Source of the DNA: Mactromeris polynyma
Taxonomy: Eukaryota > Mollusca > Bivalvia > Venerida > Mactridae
Reading direction: 5' to 3'
DNA length: 64,000 nt
Assembly: GCA_032209605.1 (NCBI GenBank)
Contig: JASFXZ010000001.1
Span: 27,718,619-27,782,618 of the forward strand
Below, piece after piece: positions 22,672-30,968 of the stretch; the stretch's first letter is position 1, and each line of letters begins with the position of its first letter. Under the pieces are notes generated by a model. It made no database searches, was not told the DNA's origin, and saw nothing but the letters and a program-made list of their open reading frames with translations. A program made the position numbers and the translations under genes.

Positions 22672-22834
22672 AGATACTACAGCGTGTAATATCTGCGTGA
22701 ATGATATAATTTCTGTCGCTATGAATCCATGTGGACACACATTATGTTCCACTTGCGGAGACATATTTCTACGACAAAGGTCGTGTTGTTACTGTAAACA
22801 ACGTGTTACTAATTTGATTCGAATCTTTATTTGA
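22580..22834 (+). CDS. RING-finger ORF downstream of CARD, D1
   Basis: The frame carries a C3HC4-type RING near its end: CNIC, then NPCGHTLCSTCG, then SCCYCKQRV and a hydrophobic IRIFI tail, as in the C-terminal RINGs of inhibitor-of-apoptosis E3 ligases. It overlaps the end of the CARD frame but is read in a different frame, so CARD and RING may be one protein joined by an intron or a lost base, or two proteins. The RING lies just outside the part repeated in the right arm. The first Met at 22580 is arbitrary. Confidence 0.7.
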   Translation: MKERTDHRILQDMSNDNSALAHTSATNSIYEDTTACNICVNDIISVAMNPCGHTLCSTCGDIFLRQRSCCYCKQRVTNLIRIFI

Positions 22835-22999
22835 CAAAGTTTATTTTTACTATAAACAGTTCACAACCGGGATGTTGAAAATTAAGAATTCACTTAGTGG
22901 ACTAAGGTACTGGTAAACGTGTGTGAACACGTCCGTCTACCAATAGAATGTGTGTCATGTGTTACAAATAGAATGTACATCACGTGACATAAAACTTTG

Positions 23000-23007
23000 T
23001 ATATAAG
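23000..23007 (+). promoter_or_regulatory. TATA box upstream of small ORF/TBP-like pair
   Basis: TATATAAG lies 121 bp before the ATG at 23128. The same box is at 48262 in D2. A CACGTG E-box-like CACGTGAC is just upstream at 22981. Confidence 0.45.
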
Positions 23008-23127
23008 TGGACTGTCTGACTACTAGTCTGGTACAGTATCAGTAGTAGTAGGCTAAATCGTGTCGGACCAATCAGAAGACATTGAACATTATACATAAAA
23101 ACTGATCATGACGGTCATTCATTCATT

Positions 23128-23271
23128 ATGTTTGGACTCCTTTTCGCTGTATGTTGCTTTATAGATGCGGTGTGTTGGTGGTTGAGATTACGACAATTCA
23201 GAAGAGAAGCCAGGGAAGCGGCTGAACGATTTGTGATTGTCCTTGATCAAGATCTAGAGAAAGATGATTAA
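23128..23271 (+). CDS. 47-aa membrane-type ORF overlapping the TBP-like gene, D1
   Basis: It begins MFGLLFAVCCFIDAVCWWL, one short hydrophobic segment, followed by an amphipathic basic/acidic helix (RQFRREAREAAERF) and an acidic tail. Its stop overlaps the start codon of the next gene (ATGATTAA), tight packing more like a virus than a host gene. The same ORF is intact in D2 at 48385-48528. No family recognised. Confidence 0.55.
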   Translation: MFGLLFAVCCFIDAVCWWLRLRQFRREAREAAERFVIVLDQDLEKDD

Positions 23272-23771
23272 CAACGTTGTCCTCACTACGGACCTACATT
23301 GTGATATTGTCCTACGCCAGTTTGTGTTAGTACATAACAATGTTATCTACAAGCCCGAAACATTCACGGGAGCTCAGTGGAAATGTAAGAAGATTGGAGG
23401 ACACTGTTTGTTATTTCCTAATGGAAAAATGATCGTCAATGGGAAGGCCAACTCTGTTAAAGAAGATAAGCGACGCCTGAGACGATACGCTCGTCTATTA
23501 CAAAAGATGGGATGGGATGTGCAGTTAAGACGTATAGATGTATCAACCATATCCGCTTCGTTCAAAGTTGAAGGACCTATAAACTTTCCACAGACTGTGA
23601 GATACTATCGAGGGAGCTACGAACAGGAACGATTTCAAGCCGCCATGTTTACTAGAGTGTGTACATTTTACGTATTTTCATTCCGGTAGTGTGCTTATGA
23701 CAGGGCTTAAAACTGAGAAACAATTGTATGATGTGTGTATACCCGTACTTATCGAACTACCACTATTGTAA
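23264..23771 (+). pseudogene. TATA-binding-protein-like gene, two lobes, frameshift between them, D1
   Basis: The first frame (23264-23689) matches the N-terminal TBP repeat in order: NNVVLTTDLHC, IYKPETFTGAQW, LLFPNGKMIVNGK, then RYARLLQKMGW. It continues into the second repeat (ISASFKVEG, YEQERFQAAMF). The rest of the second repeat is in the next frame from about 23660 (YFHSGSVLMTG) to a stop at 23771. Total length is close to a TBP core. Both copies carry the same one-base offset, so it predates the duplication or reflects frameshifting or an unusual splice. TBP-like genes occur in several large DNA viruses. A role in directing transcription of the element is inferred. Confidence 0.72.
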
Positions 23772-23807
23772 AGTACTTCGGGGGACCACCCTAATCCCCG
23801 GAGTACT
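23772..23807. terminator. 12-bp stem hairpin directly after the TBP-like stop, D1
   Basis: AGTACTTCGGGG at 23772-23783 pairs with CCCCGGAGTACT at 23796-23807 (one G-T pair), starting at the base after the TAA. It sits between convergent gene sets and is unchanged in D2 at 49029-49064. It may end or process transcripts; this role is inferred. Confidence 0.5.
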
Positions 23808-24131
23808 GTATTGAGCGGGGTTAATGAAATATAGAATTGTACTTTTGTGTTCAATTCGTTGAGTATAATTATTTTTACACTTGAGTAAAAGAAAACAAAG
23901 AAATGAATACTATGTCTACAATTTTATTTTACAAATACACAATAATCACAAAACACGATTCACAAGTCGTTCATTGTAGTACAAGTTCACGGAATTAAAA
24001 TGATTCGTCTCATAATCCATCTGCTACGTCTATGAATAGCTTAAAACAAAACTGTATTAAATGGATCACTGTTCGGTTGTAGATGTGGTAATTTTAGGGA
24101 TCCCCTCTGTGTCGGCCTTTATATCCATTAA

Positions 24132-24353
24132 TTAAGTCACGTTGTCGAGGAGGTCCGTACAATCGGGGCACCTATCTAGAAGTTTACTCTTGTTATGTTG
24201 TTCTTTCATAGCTACCTCTGATCTGGCCATTTCTACCGCATCAGCGACCGGTGTCACGAGTTCAATCACGGGTACTTTAACCGCACCACCCGACTGAGTT
24301 TTTCCGACCACATAATGCCCTTTATCATTCGGCCGTAGCTTTCCCTCAGCCAT
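24132..24353 (-). CDS. 73-aa unknown ORF, D1
   Basis: It starts MAEGKLRPNDKGHYVVGKTQ, has a central VPVIELVTPVADAV segment, a charged helix and a CPDC pair near the end. In D2 the same ORF lacks two internal segments, both by multiples of three, so the frame stays open. I do not recognise the family. It is in the convergent minus-strand block of the inverted-repeat element. Confidence 0.45.
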   Translation of the reverse strand: MAEGKLRPNDKGHYVVGKTQSGGAVKVPVIELVTPVADAVEMARSEVAMKEQHNKSKLLDRCPDCTDLLDNVT

Positions 24354-24379
24354 CTGTCCATCATTCTATGTTCATTTGT

Positions 24380-24560
24380 TTTGTACATCTATTAGTGTTC
24401 GTTGGCCTTTAAATCAGAGTGAAACAAGATCGAACATGTATTGTTTCCGGTTCAGACGTACTATTGGGAATCGGACCTCTTAAACGACTCAGCCATCTGT
24501 CGAAAATGTTGTGTCCAGCGTTCTATGTTCATTTGTTTTGTACATCTATTAGTGTTCGTT
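24380..24560. repeat. D1-specific insertion/duplication with a 50-bp palindrome
   Basis: The stretch TTGTACATCTATTAGTGTTCG occurs twice here and once in D2. Between the copies is AAATCAGAGTGAAACAAGAT, an inverted match to 26748-26797. Confidence 0.65.
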
Positions 24561-24572
24561 CGCCTTTTCCCC

Positions 24573-25111
24573 TTATATCCATTCGTCGTCATCACTCTGG
24601 TCGCTGTCATCGTTCTCTGACTTCAATATACCTTCTATTAAATAATGGTGTATCTGAACAGCCGATTTAAAGGCCTGTCGCAGTATCATTCCCTCAGACA
24701 CGTGTTCACACGTTGGTGAATGACTCCGTATTCTAATTGAAAGGTGTAGAGAAGCAGTTGTTTATACGTATGTTTGACGCTTGTTATGTCTTCCGCTTTA
24801 AGTTTTGATTCTGCCTTTCTCTTGGCATCGTCAATGGACATTCCATCTCGCTCATATTTTTCAACTATTTCTCTCCACGATTCCTCATTATTGGCTGTTA
24901 CTTTACGAAACATGGCACCAAACACTTTGTCCTCTTCACTGTCCCTGTCCTCTACATCTTCTTCGCTCTGGTAATCGGAAATCCAACGTTTTAAAGGTGG
25001 CATTTCCACGTGATCGTCCTCGGCAGAACGCTTATTACACCATCGTTTGACGTGAGTCTGTAAAGAATGAACGTCACCAAACACGATACCGCAATCGCAG
25101 CAACCGATCAT
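24573..25111 (-). pseudogene. Zinc-finger protein of the inverted-repeat element, D1
   Basis: The likely start is at 25111 (MIGCCDCGIVFGDVHSLQTH). It has a C-x2-C-x12-H-x4-C zinc finger, a nuclear-signal-like KRW cluster, an acidic stretch (QSEEDVEDRDSEED) and a long charged helix (WREIVEKYERDGMSIDDAKR). In D1 a deletion relative to D2 near 24705 shifts the frame and stops it at 24686; the remaining acidic C-terminus lies in another frame to 24573. It resembles an uncharacterised finger protein I associate with invertebrate Maverick/adintovirus-like loci. That link is from memory and unverified. Confidence 0.55.
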
Positions 25112-25118
25112 ATCTAGA

Positions 25119-25333
25119 CTGAGCCCTGAACCCCAAACACCGGAGCCCCAACTGGAGCTGCGAAGCCCCAAACACCGGAGCCCCGGAGCCCCAAACACCT
25201 GAGCCCTACACACCTGAGCCCGGAGCCCCAAACACCGGATCCCCGGAGCCCCAACTTGAGCCTCGGAGCCCCAACCGGAGCACCGGAGCCCCAAACACCG
25301 GAGCCCCAACTGGAGCCCCGGAGCCCCAAGCTC
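25119..25333. repeat. GC-rich 15-bp minisatellite, D1
   Basis: Units such as GAGCCCCAAACACCG repeat with variants. The minus strand is G-rich with runs of four G, so G-quadruplexes are possible. All three minus-strand frames are open through it (VFGAP-, CLGLR- and GVWGS-type repeats). It lies directly upstream of the zinc-finger start. The D2 array has a different unit arrangement. Confidence 0.85.
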
Positions 25334-25714
25334 TATTACTTGAGACAAGACAGAAGGTCCTACGACCACGTGGCCGTAGAGATGACGTCGCGATTTGCAC
25401 TGAAAAAGCCATCTACTTCCGGTTGAACGCACTCAATCGACAGAGCTTTAAAACAAGGCTTGGAAGGAACCAAAAATCGATAGCATTCGGATAAAAGCTA
25501 ACGGAGTAATGACGGTTTAAAGTTTGAGTGCCAGAATGAATTAAAGTTAAAGTAAGCTGTTTTACAAGGGAGAATTCACTTTAAGACATTTATAATGGTA
25601 ATAGATGGGTTGTCTCCATGGCGTTAGAACTCTGAGCGATAGGAAATGGATAGATCGGTCAATTAGAAATATAATCAATTGGTTGGCCATGAAAAGGGCC
25701 TTTTGGGGTGGTGA

Positions 25715-26035
25715 ATGTTTAATACTGGATATGCAGATTTTATTTCTAAATTAGAAAACTTGATTTTATCTGGTAAAGAAAATCCTAAATGTATTAGAAA
25801 AGTCCTGCATGTTTTAACAGGGTTACCGTCAATACCAGTACCAATTGGATCATTGTACGTTTTTTCTATTATAAATGTTCTCCATGAACATTTCTCGATG
25901 CAACTTTTTATTTCTCCGGTTTCAATAGTTTTCAGGACGAGTTTTTCAACAGATTATATTGTTATGTTAAACAAAGAAACTGGTGAATCGTCAAAAACAT
26001 TTTCAGCGTTTAAAACATGTTTTCTGATTTCGTGA
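25715..26035 (+). CDS. 106-aa unknown ORF, D1
   Basis: It begins MFNTGYADFISKLENLILSG and includes a hydrophobic middle (VPIGSLYVFSIINVL). It is intact in D2 with only a few amino-acid changes. No domain recognised. It may be a small gene of the inverted-repeat element or chance in a recent duplicate. Confidence 0.35.
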   Translation: MFNTGYADFISKLENLILSGKENPKCIRKVLHVLTGLPSIPVPIGSLYVFSIINVLHEHFSMQLFISPVSIVFRTSFSTDYIVMLNKETGESSKTFSAFKTCFLIS

Positions 26036-26039
26036 GGAA

Positions 26040-27470
26040 AATGTTAGCTTTCCTTGAAATATCTATATCTGACACTCATTTTTGGTATTCAGAAACTACC
26101 CCCGCGTTCCATTTTACAAAAATGAAAAATGTGTAAGATTTAAAGTTTCTCTAATATAGTGAAATTATTAAATTAAATCGGTTGGTATAGTATTTATAAA
26201 TACTTTTGTCAACATTGACCAGCTCTCTTTCAGACCTTTGTTAATACAATTGTGTGTTTATCAAATTTGAAATATAATAATTTTGAGAAATGGTTTAAAA
26301 ACTGATAAAGGACTATAATTCGAAATAAGCGATCAAAATTAGAATAGAGGACCCGGGCTGTGTTTCAAAGCTTTTGATATAGATCAGAGCAGAAATATTT
26401 TAAGTGTAAAATGTTGTACTTAAACTGAAAAACCATATTGGAAGGTCCATAATTCTATTGCTATTTGGCCAATTTACATAGATTATAGATTATAATATGT
26501 TGGTTGACTTACTGAACAAGATGATATATGATGTACATAGTTTGTGTTTAAAATAAATGAAGAAAATACATAGCAAAGATCTATATCATATATGGCTGAC
26601 TCTCTAAGGTACAACAAGTAATATTCAGTAGTGTATAAGTTGCAGCATTTTGGTCAATTTTTTAATCCTTATAGTGCGGTAGTTAAGATATTAAATAAAT
26701 AAAGGGTTCTATAGAAACCGATGAGTTTGACCTGTTAATTCCAGCTCAAATCAGAAATCGGAAACAATGCATGTTCGATATTGTTTCACTCTGATTTAAA
26801 ATATCAAAGAAACTGGTTGTATTTTACATTCCATAGCTCCAAATACAAATTATTATTATTATTAATTATGGCACATGTATTCAGCAATTATAAGTGTAAT
26901 CATTTATTTACTTTCTTGTTCGCTTAATTGAAGTAATGATTGTATATTTTATTCAGGCTTAATAGATTTACGAAAATATGTATAAAATTATACATGTACT
27001 ACTAATACTATTTTTTAAATATAGTATAGGTTGACATATATATATATAAATAGGAATAATAGACAGTTTCGTCACAATTTGTGTGTAGTGCATATTGGAC
27101 ATATTTTTGTGATAATTTTGTAGACGATATTGTTATAGTTTAAAGGAATATGTTTTGAGGTAAATGGTATGTATTTTAAGTGTGTGCATGCGTTCGTGCG
27201 TGCGTAGGTGCGTTCTTTCGTACGAGTGCGTGTAGTTACTGTATATGTGGCTGCGACTGCGATTTTTGGGCTAGTGGCGCAAATTACGTCATCGAGAAAA
27301 TAATATTATTATAAACATTATGTTAGTGCTTAGACATGTTCAGAAATTGTCTGTACACAATACTTTTTGTTCGGTTTATGTCAATAGTATTTTCAATAAA
27401 ACTAAACTAATATAAATATGCATATACAATTGTCTGTTGTCCTTCCAACACTTAGATACAAAGTTTTATG
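26040..27470. other. AT-rich interior of the inverted-repeat element
   Basis: No gene seen. Contains a 50-bp nested palindrome (26748-26797), short TA runs near 27035 and TGCG-rich repeats near 27185-27235. Next to the right arm, GACATAAAACTTTGTAT (inverted, about 27459-27475) repeats the sequence at 22985, suggesting the right arm lost the RING segment by deletion. Confidence 0.5.
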
Positions 27471-27732
27471 TCACATGGTGATTAAGATTGTTTTGCAAAA
27501 GAGATTCCACGAACATTTCGAAAGCACGAGGACCTCGCTTCTGTATGATAGATAATAGCTTTCTGTTTTTAGCGGAGGCAAGTTTTTCATATCCAATCTC
27601 TTCTCTCATGTTCATTGTCAAAATGTCATTTTCCACAAGAAAATCCACAACACACGATGTTTGTTCAGACAGCAATGCTTTGATAATAGTGGTCCAACTT
27701 TTTCTAATCGCGGTTCTATGTTTGTCCTCCAT
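27466..27732 (-). CDS. CARD-domain protein, right arm, D1 (intact, 88 aa)
   Basis: An intact CARD on the minus strand begins MEDKHRTAIRKSWTTI and contains FLVENDILTMNMREEIG, ASAKNRKLLSIIQKRGPRAF and ends NNLNHHVT. The frame is open a further 71 codons upstream to 27945, but the shared start in all four copies is this Met. Compared with the left arm it lacks the linker and RING. The protein is little more than one CARD, the format of CARD-only proteins that block CARD signalling. Target and effect are unknown. Confidence 0.8.
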   Translation of the reverse strand: MEDKHRTAIRKSWTTIIKALLSEQTSCVVDFLVENDILTMNMREEIGYEKLASAKNRKLLSIIQKRGPRAFEMFVESLLQNNLNHHVT

Positions 27733-28232
27733 AATGACTGTCTTATGTCTGTAGTTGGATAACGGCAATATAAAGTTGTATGTTGTCCTTCCAATTATTT
27801 TTTCTCCAACGTTCTCGGTGTTCCTTGGTGCGAATGAAATGACTTGCTGTACCACGAGCTTATAAACATGCTCAGACTGTGTCACACTATTCACCTTTAT
27901 CATTATGACCAATAGGCAAAACAACTTGTTCTGTGCATTGTCCACATGTCAATAGGCTATTGTTCACGCATCCGGTCTTGAATCAATACTTCTATTCAAA
28001 AATGTCTAAAAATAAATGGGTTATTGTACGGGCATCCGGTGGTTGGCTTGATCAACAGATAAACATTTCAATAGACTATTGTTCACACATCCGGTAGACC
28101 ATACATTGTATAGGGATTCACTTTGAATAGATCATAGTACAATCATCGCTTATATGCAAATGAGTTACTATAAATAGTAACTAGGTCAACAAAATGGCGC
28201 CGTTTGTTTGCAAGTAAAGAGTCCCCTATACT
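27478..28232 (-). repeat. Right terminal inverted repeat arm, D1
   Basis: Inverted partner of 21814-22551, ending GAGTCCCCTATACT at 28232. Confidence 0.88.
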
Positions 28233-28239
28233 ACATCAG

Positions 28240-30905
28240 CCTTTGCTGTACTCTCACAATGCAGATGAAATGCCAGTTCGCATGGAAGTGGCAACACACG
28301 ATATTACAGGGGCAACTTCGTTCCGATCGCTATAAAAGCATGTAAACAATGTCATAATTTTGCTAAAAATGTGGTGTTTCAGATAAATCTGACAATTTCT
28401 GCCGGAATATCTTCAATCTCAAACTGCTGTCTGTGTCGTAAACACATTAGTAAGTACATGTATGACGTAATGGCTTTGCTGAACGCAAGTTCAAGTCGCA
28501 AAAGCAGATTACAGGGTCAAATTCGGTGCGATATTTATAAACAAAGTGTAAGTAATGTTCAAATGTTGTTTAAATAAAGGTGAGTTTTGAGCTGCCTGAA
28601 TCTCTTCTGTTTCTTGCAGTAGTCTTCTATATTGACTGCTCGCGTCCACGGTTTTGTTTAAAACTGCATTTACCCACGCGTAGAAGAAGGCGCGCTATAT
28701 TACTACGCTTGTACTACGCTTGTTTTATGTTTTTTTTTGTTTCAAATAATCGGGAAGGGCCTATTAAAATCATTTGTAGATTTGTATAATGATATCAAAC
28801 ATAATTGATAAGTTTTATTTGAAAGAATTATACATATGACAATGAAATGAACAAAAATTCAGGACTATTTTATACGCGCGCACGAATACAGAAATAGTTG
28901 GCTGTCCACAGTAAACCAGTTGTTAGGCATTAGTTGATACGACGATGCCTATCGCCGAATAACGACTTAGGCGTTAGCCCGGCTAAAATACCTTCTAAAA
29001 ATCGATGAATTTCTAAAACAAAATATTTGCTTTGACAGTGTATTTCAAAAATACGACAGTGCAGATCTGTTCAAACTTTTTCAAAAAAGGTACAAAAGTG
29101 TCACCGTTTCTGAAAAAAGCCATACGTTGCTTAGTTAAGGCAAATCCCTAGAACCTCGAAATAAGACGATTAGTGATGCCGGTGAGTTGACTCTCTAAAC
29201 ACAATGAGTTTAAGATAGTTTGCTGGATTCCAAGAACAATAATTGCAATTCAAGAATTTCCGAAATATCTTATACGAGTAGGCTACAGATCTCCGTATTT
29301 ATGGTTGAACAGATATTGCCCATCAACATAACACATCTTAATTCAAGGAATTACTGATACATGTATAGGCCTACTCAACAACAAAAGAAACGCGTCACCT
29401 ATTTCCTATCAATAATTTCCAAAACAATTATTTCCGGATCAGATACTTATATATAGGAAATGCATGAGGATATTATAGCACAGAAATTCAATCTCACAAC
29501 AGCAATATGGATATCCAATTTTATTAAATGATGCGTATTCAGGAAAAATGTTTATCCCAGATCTTTAATGGGCAAAACTAATGTGTTCATCAAAATGGTT
29601 CGTTTTTATTTTTGTGGAGTATTTATTGAACCGGGAATTGGTTTATTCATTTCAATTATCACTCCTGTATACTATACCCTCTTCAATACAAACAATGCAT
29701 TAAATCGGAATGATTCACTATACAGTAAGTATCACAGTAGAAACACTTGTAAATAACAATTGGCGACAATTAACAGCAATTGAGTCCGTGATCAAGCTTG
29801 TTGTCCGTTTCACGTGGAAACTTTGTTAAAACTACTTAATATGCCTTTGGTTTCTAGACATTCGATTAAGCAGATGTATTTACCCATTCTCTTGATGTTG
29901 ATAATAAAGTTCATAATAAGTAACGCTGATATTGTAAATTGAAATCGAATGCTTATTTAAATGTGTTAAAATCAAGGGATTAAAAGCCTTCAATAGCATG
30001 GCATAACTAATTGTTGATTAGTTTAAAAACTGTACAAATTAAATTTAAAGTACCGACTAACACAAAGTAAACGATAAATGATATAATCAAAGCGCTGAAA
30101 ATACAACAAATGTATGAGATTTAAACGGTAGTAGAGCAAACTTACAGAAATACAAAATCGAAGAAGGACAAACTGATGTTTTGCTTTAATCAAAGCACAA
30201 GAAGTTATACAAAACCCGATCAAGTTTGGTGGCATAATTGTTTTGCTTATGTTATTGCTTGGGCGTCCATGAAGCTGTATTGTCGGAAACACTTGTAAGT
30301 AAGTATATGTACTTCATAACTCACAAAGAATGATATATAGTATGAAATACAACGAAGAATAAATTACATGTATAACATGTAATGATTCAAATGTCTGGCG
30401 TGTAGTTTGGTCAGTCTCGTTTATGCTCAAACACTTAGTGCGCATGACATTGTAAACCATTTACGTTGTTCGTTAATTGCCCCTTCGAGCATCATCGGAG
30501 AATTGTGTCATGCGAGAAAGCCATTAGTTGACCGCCAATTGTTTTCCTAAGCCGGGATGTCCCCAGTTGCGTTTCGGAAGTTACCCAAAAGGTGGCAAAA
30601 ATGTAGCAAATTATGGCGAAATATTTCACTAGATGCCACCAAACGGTTCTCTGTCTCGTGTAATTATTTCAGCATTACTGTTTAATACACTTAATGCCCG
30701 GCTAGCTACACCCTTCATTTATATTATTTGTACAACAACGTGATAAGATTATAAATTCCCTATGTGCTTAGTACACGGAAATTATCATCAGAAAGTGCAT
30801 CAGTTTAACTTATACATAAAATGGAAATATATGTAAATGAATCAGAGTCGAGGCCATTGTCTTTCTGCTGACATCGAGCATTGCTGAAGCGTGTTGACAA
30901 TTGTG
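28240..30905. other. Region between the inverted-repeat element and the GPCR, D1
   Basis: No recognisable gene. Small open frames at 28371-28577, 28580-28789 and 29568-29756 are shared with D2 (53444, 53653, 54647) but have no domain. The third (MGKTNVFIKMVRFYFCGVF) is hydrophobic. The sequence just before 30905 probably holds the GPCR promoter and 5' UTR. Confidence 0.4.
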
Positions 30906-30968
30906 TAGAGCACGTTGGAGATAACATCTATGTATGAAAACTCTACTATAACGCCTGTCTGGAATACG

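Larger units (their letters stand above)
21814..28232. mobile_element. Inverted-repeat, virus-derived-looking element with CARD, RING and TBP-like genes, D1
   Basis: About 750-bp arms, 21814-22551 and 27478-28232, are inverted copies of each other. The D2 copy shows clean ends, AGTATAGGGGACTC and GAGTCCCCTATACT. Genes inside: CARD in each arm, RING, a 47-aa ORF overlapping a TBP-like gene, then on the other strand a 73-aa ORF and a zinc-finger protein, and about 2 kb of AT-rich DNA with a 106-aa ORF. AG...CT ends with long inverted repeats fit the Maverick/Polinton-adintovirus group, but no polymerase, integrase or capsid gene is present, so it would be an internally deleted derivative. No target duplication is visible. 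Origin is inference; structure and gene content are seen. Confidence 0.72.

Noticed and set aside
25114..25432. Long minus-strand frames of GAPVF/CLGLR/GVWGS repeats
   Set aside because: The minisatellite is open in all frames by composition; only the zinc-finger part downstream is supported as protein.
27183..27235. TGCG-rich stretch as a possible CpG regulatory island
   Set aside because: It is a short, imperfect simple repeat in both copies with no other promoter features.
27488..27754. Plus-strand open frame opposite the CARD gene
   Set aside because: Shadow of the minus-strand CARD; no similarity of its own.
21814..28232. Integrated herpesvirus or complete Polinton
   Set aside because: No polymerase, integrase, packaging ATPase or capsid gene can be seen, so a complete virus is not supported; only a virus-derived or Polinton-like deleted element is suggested.
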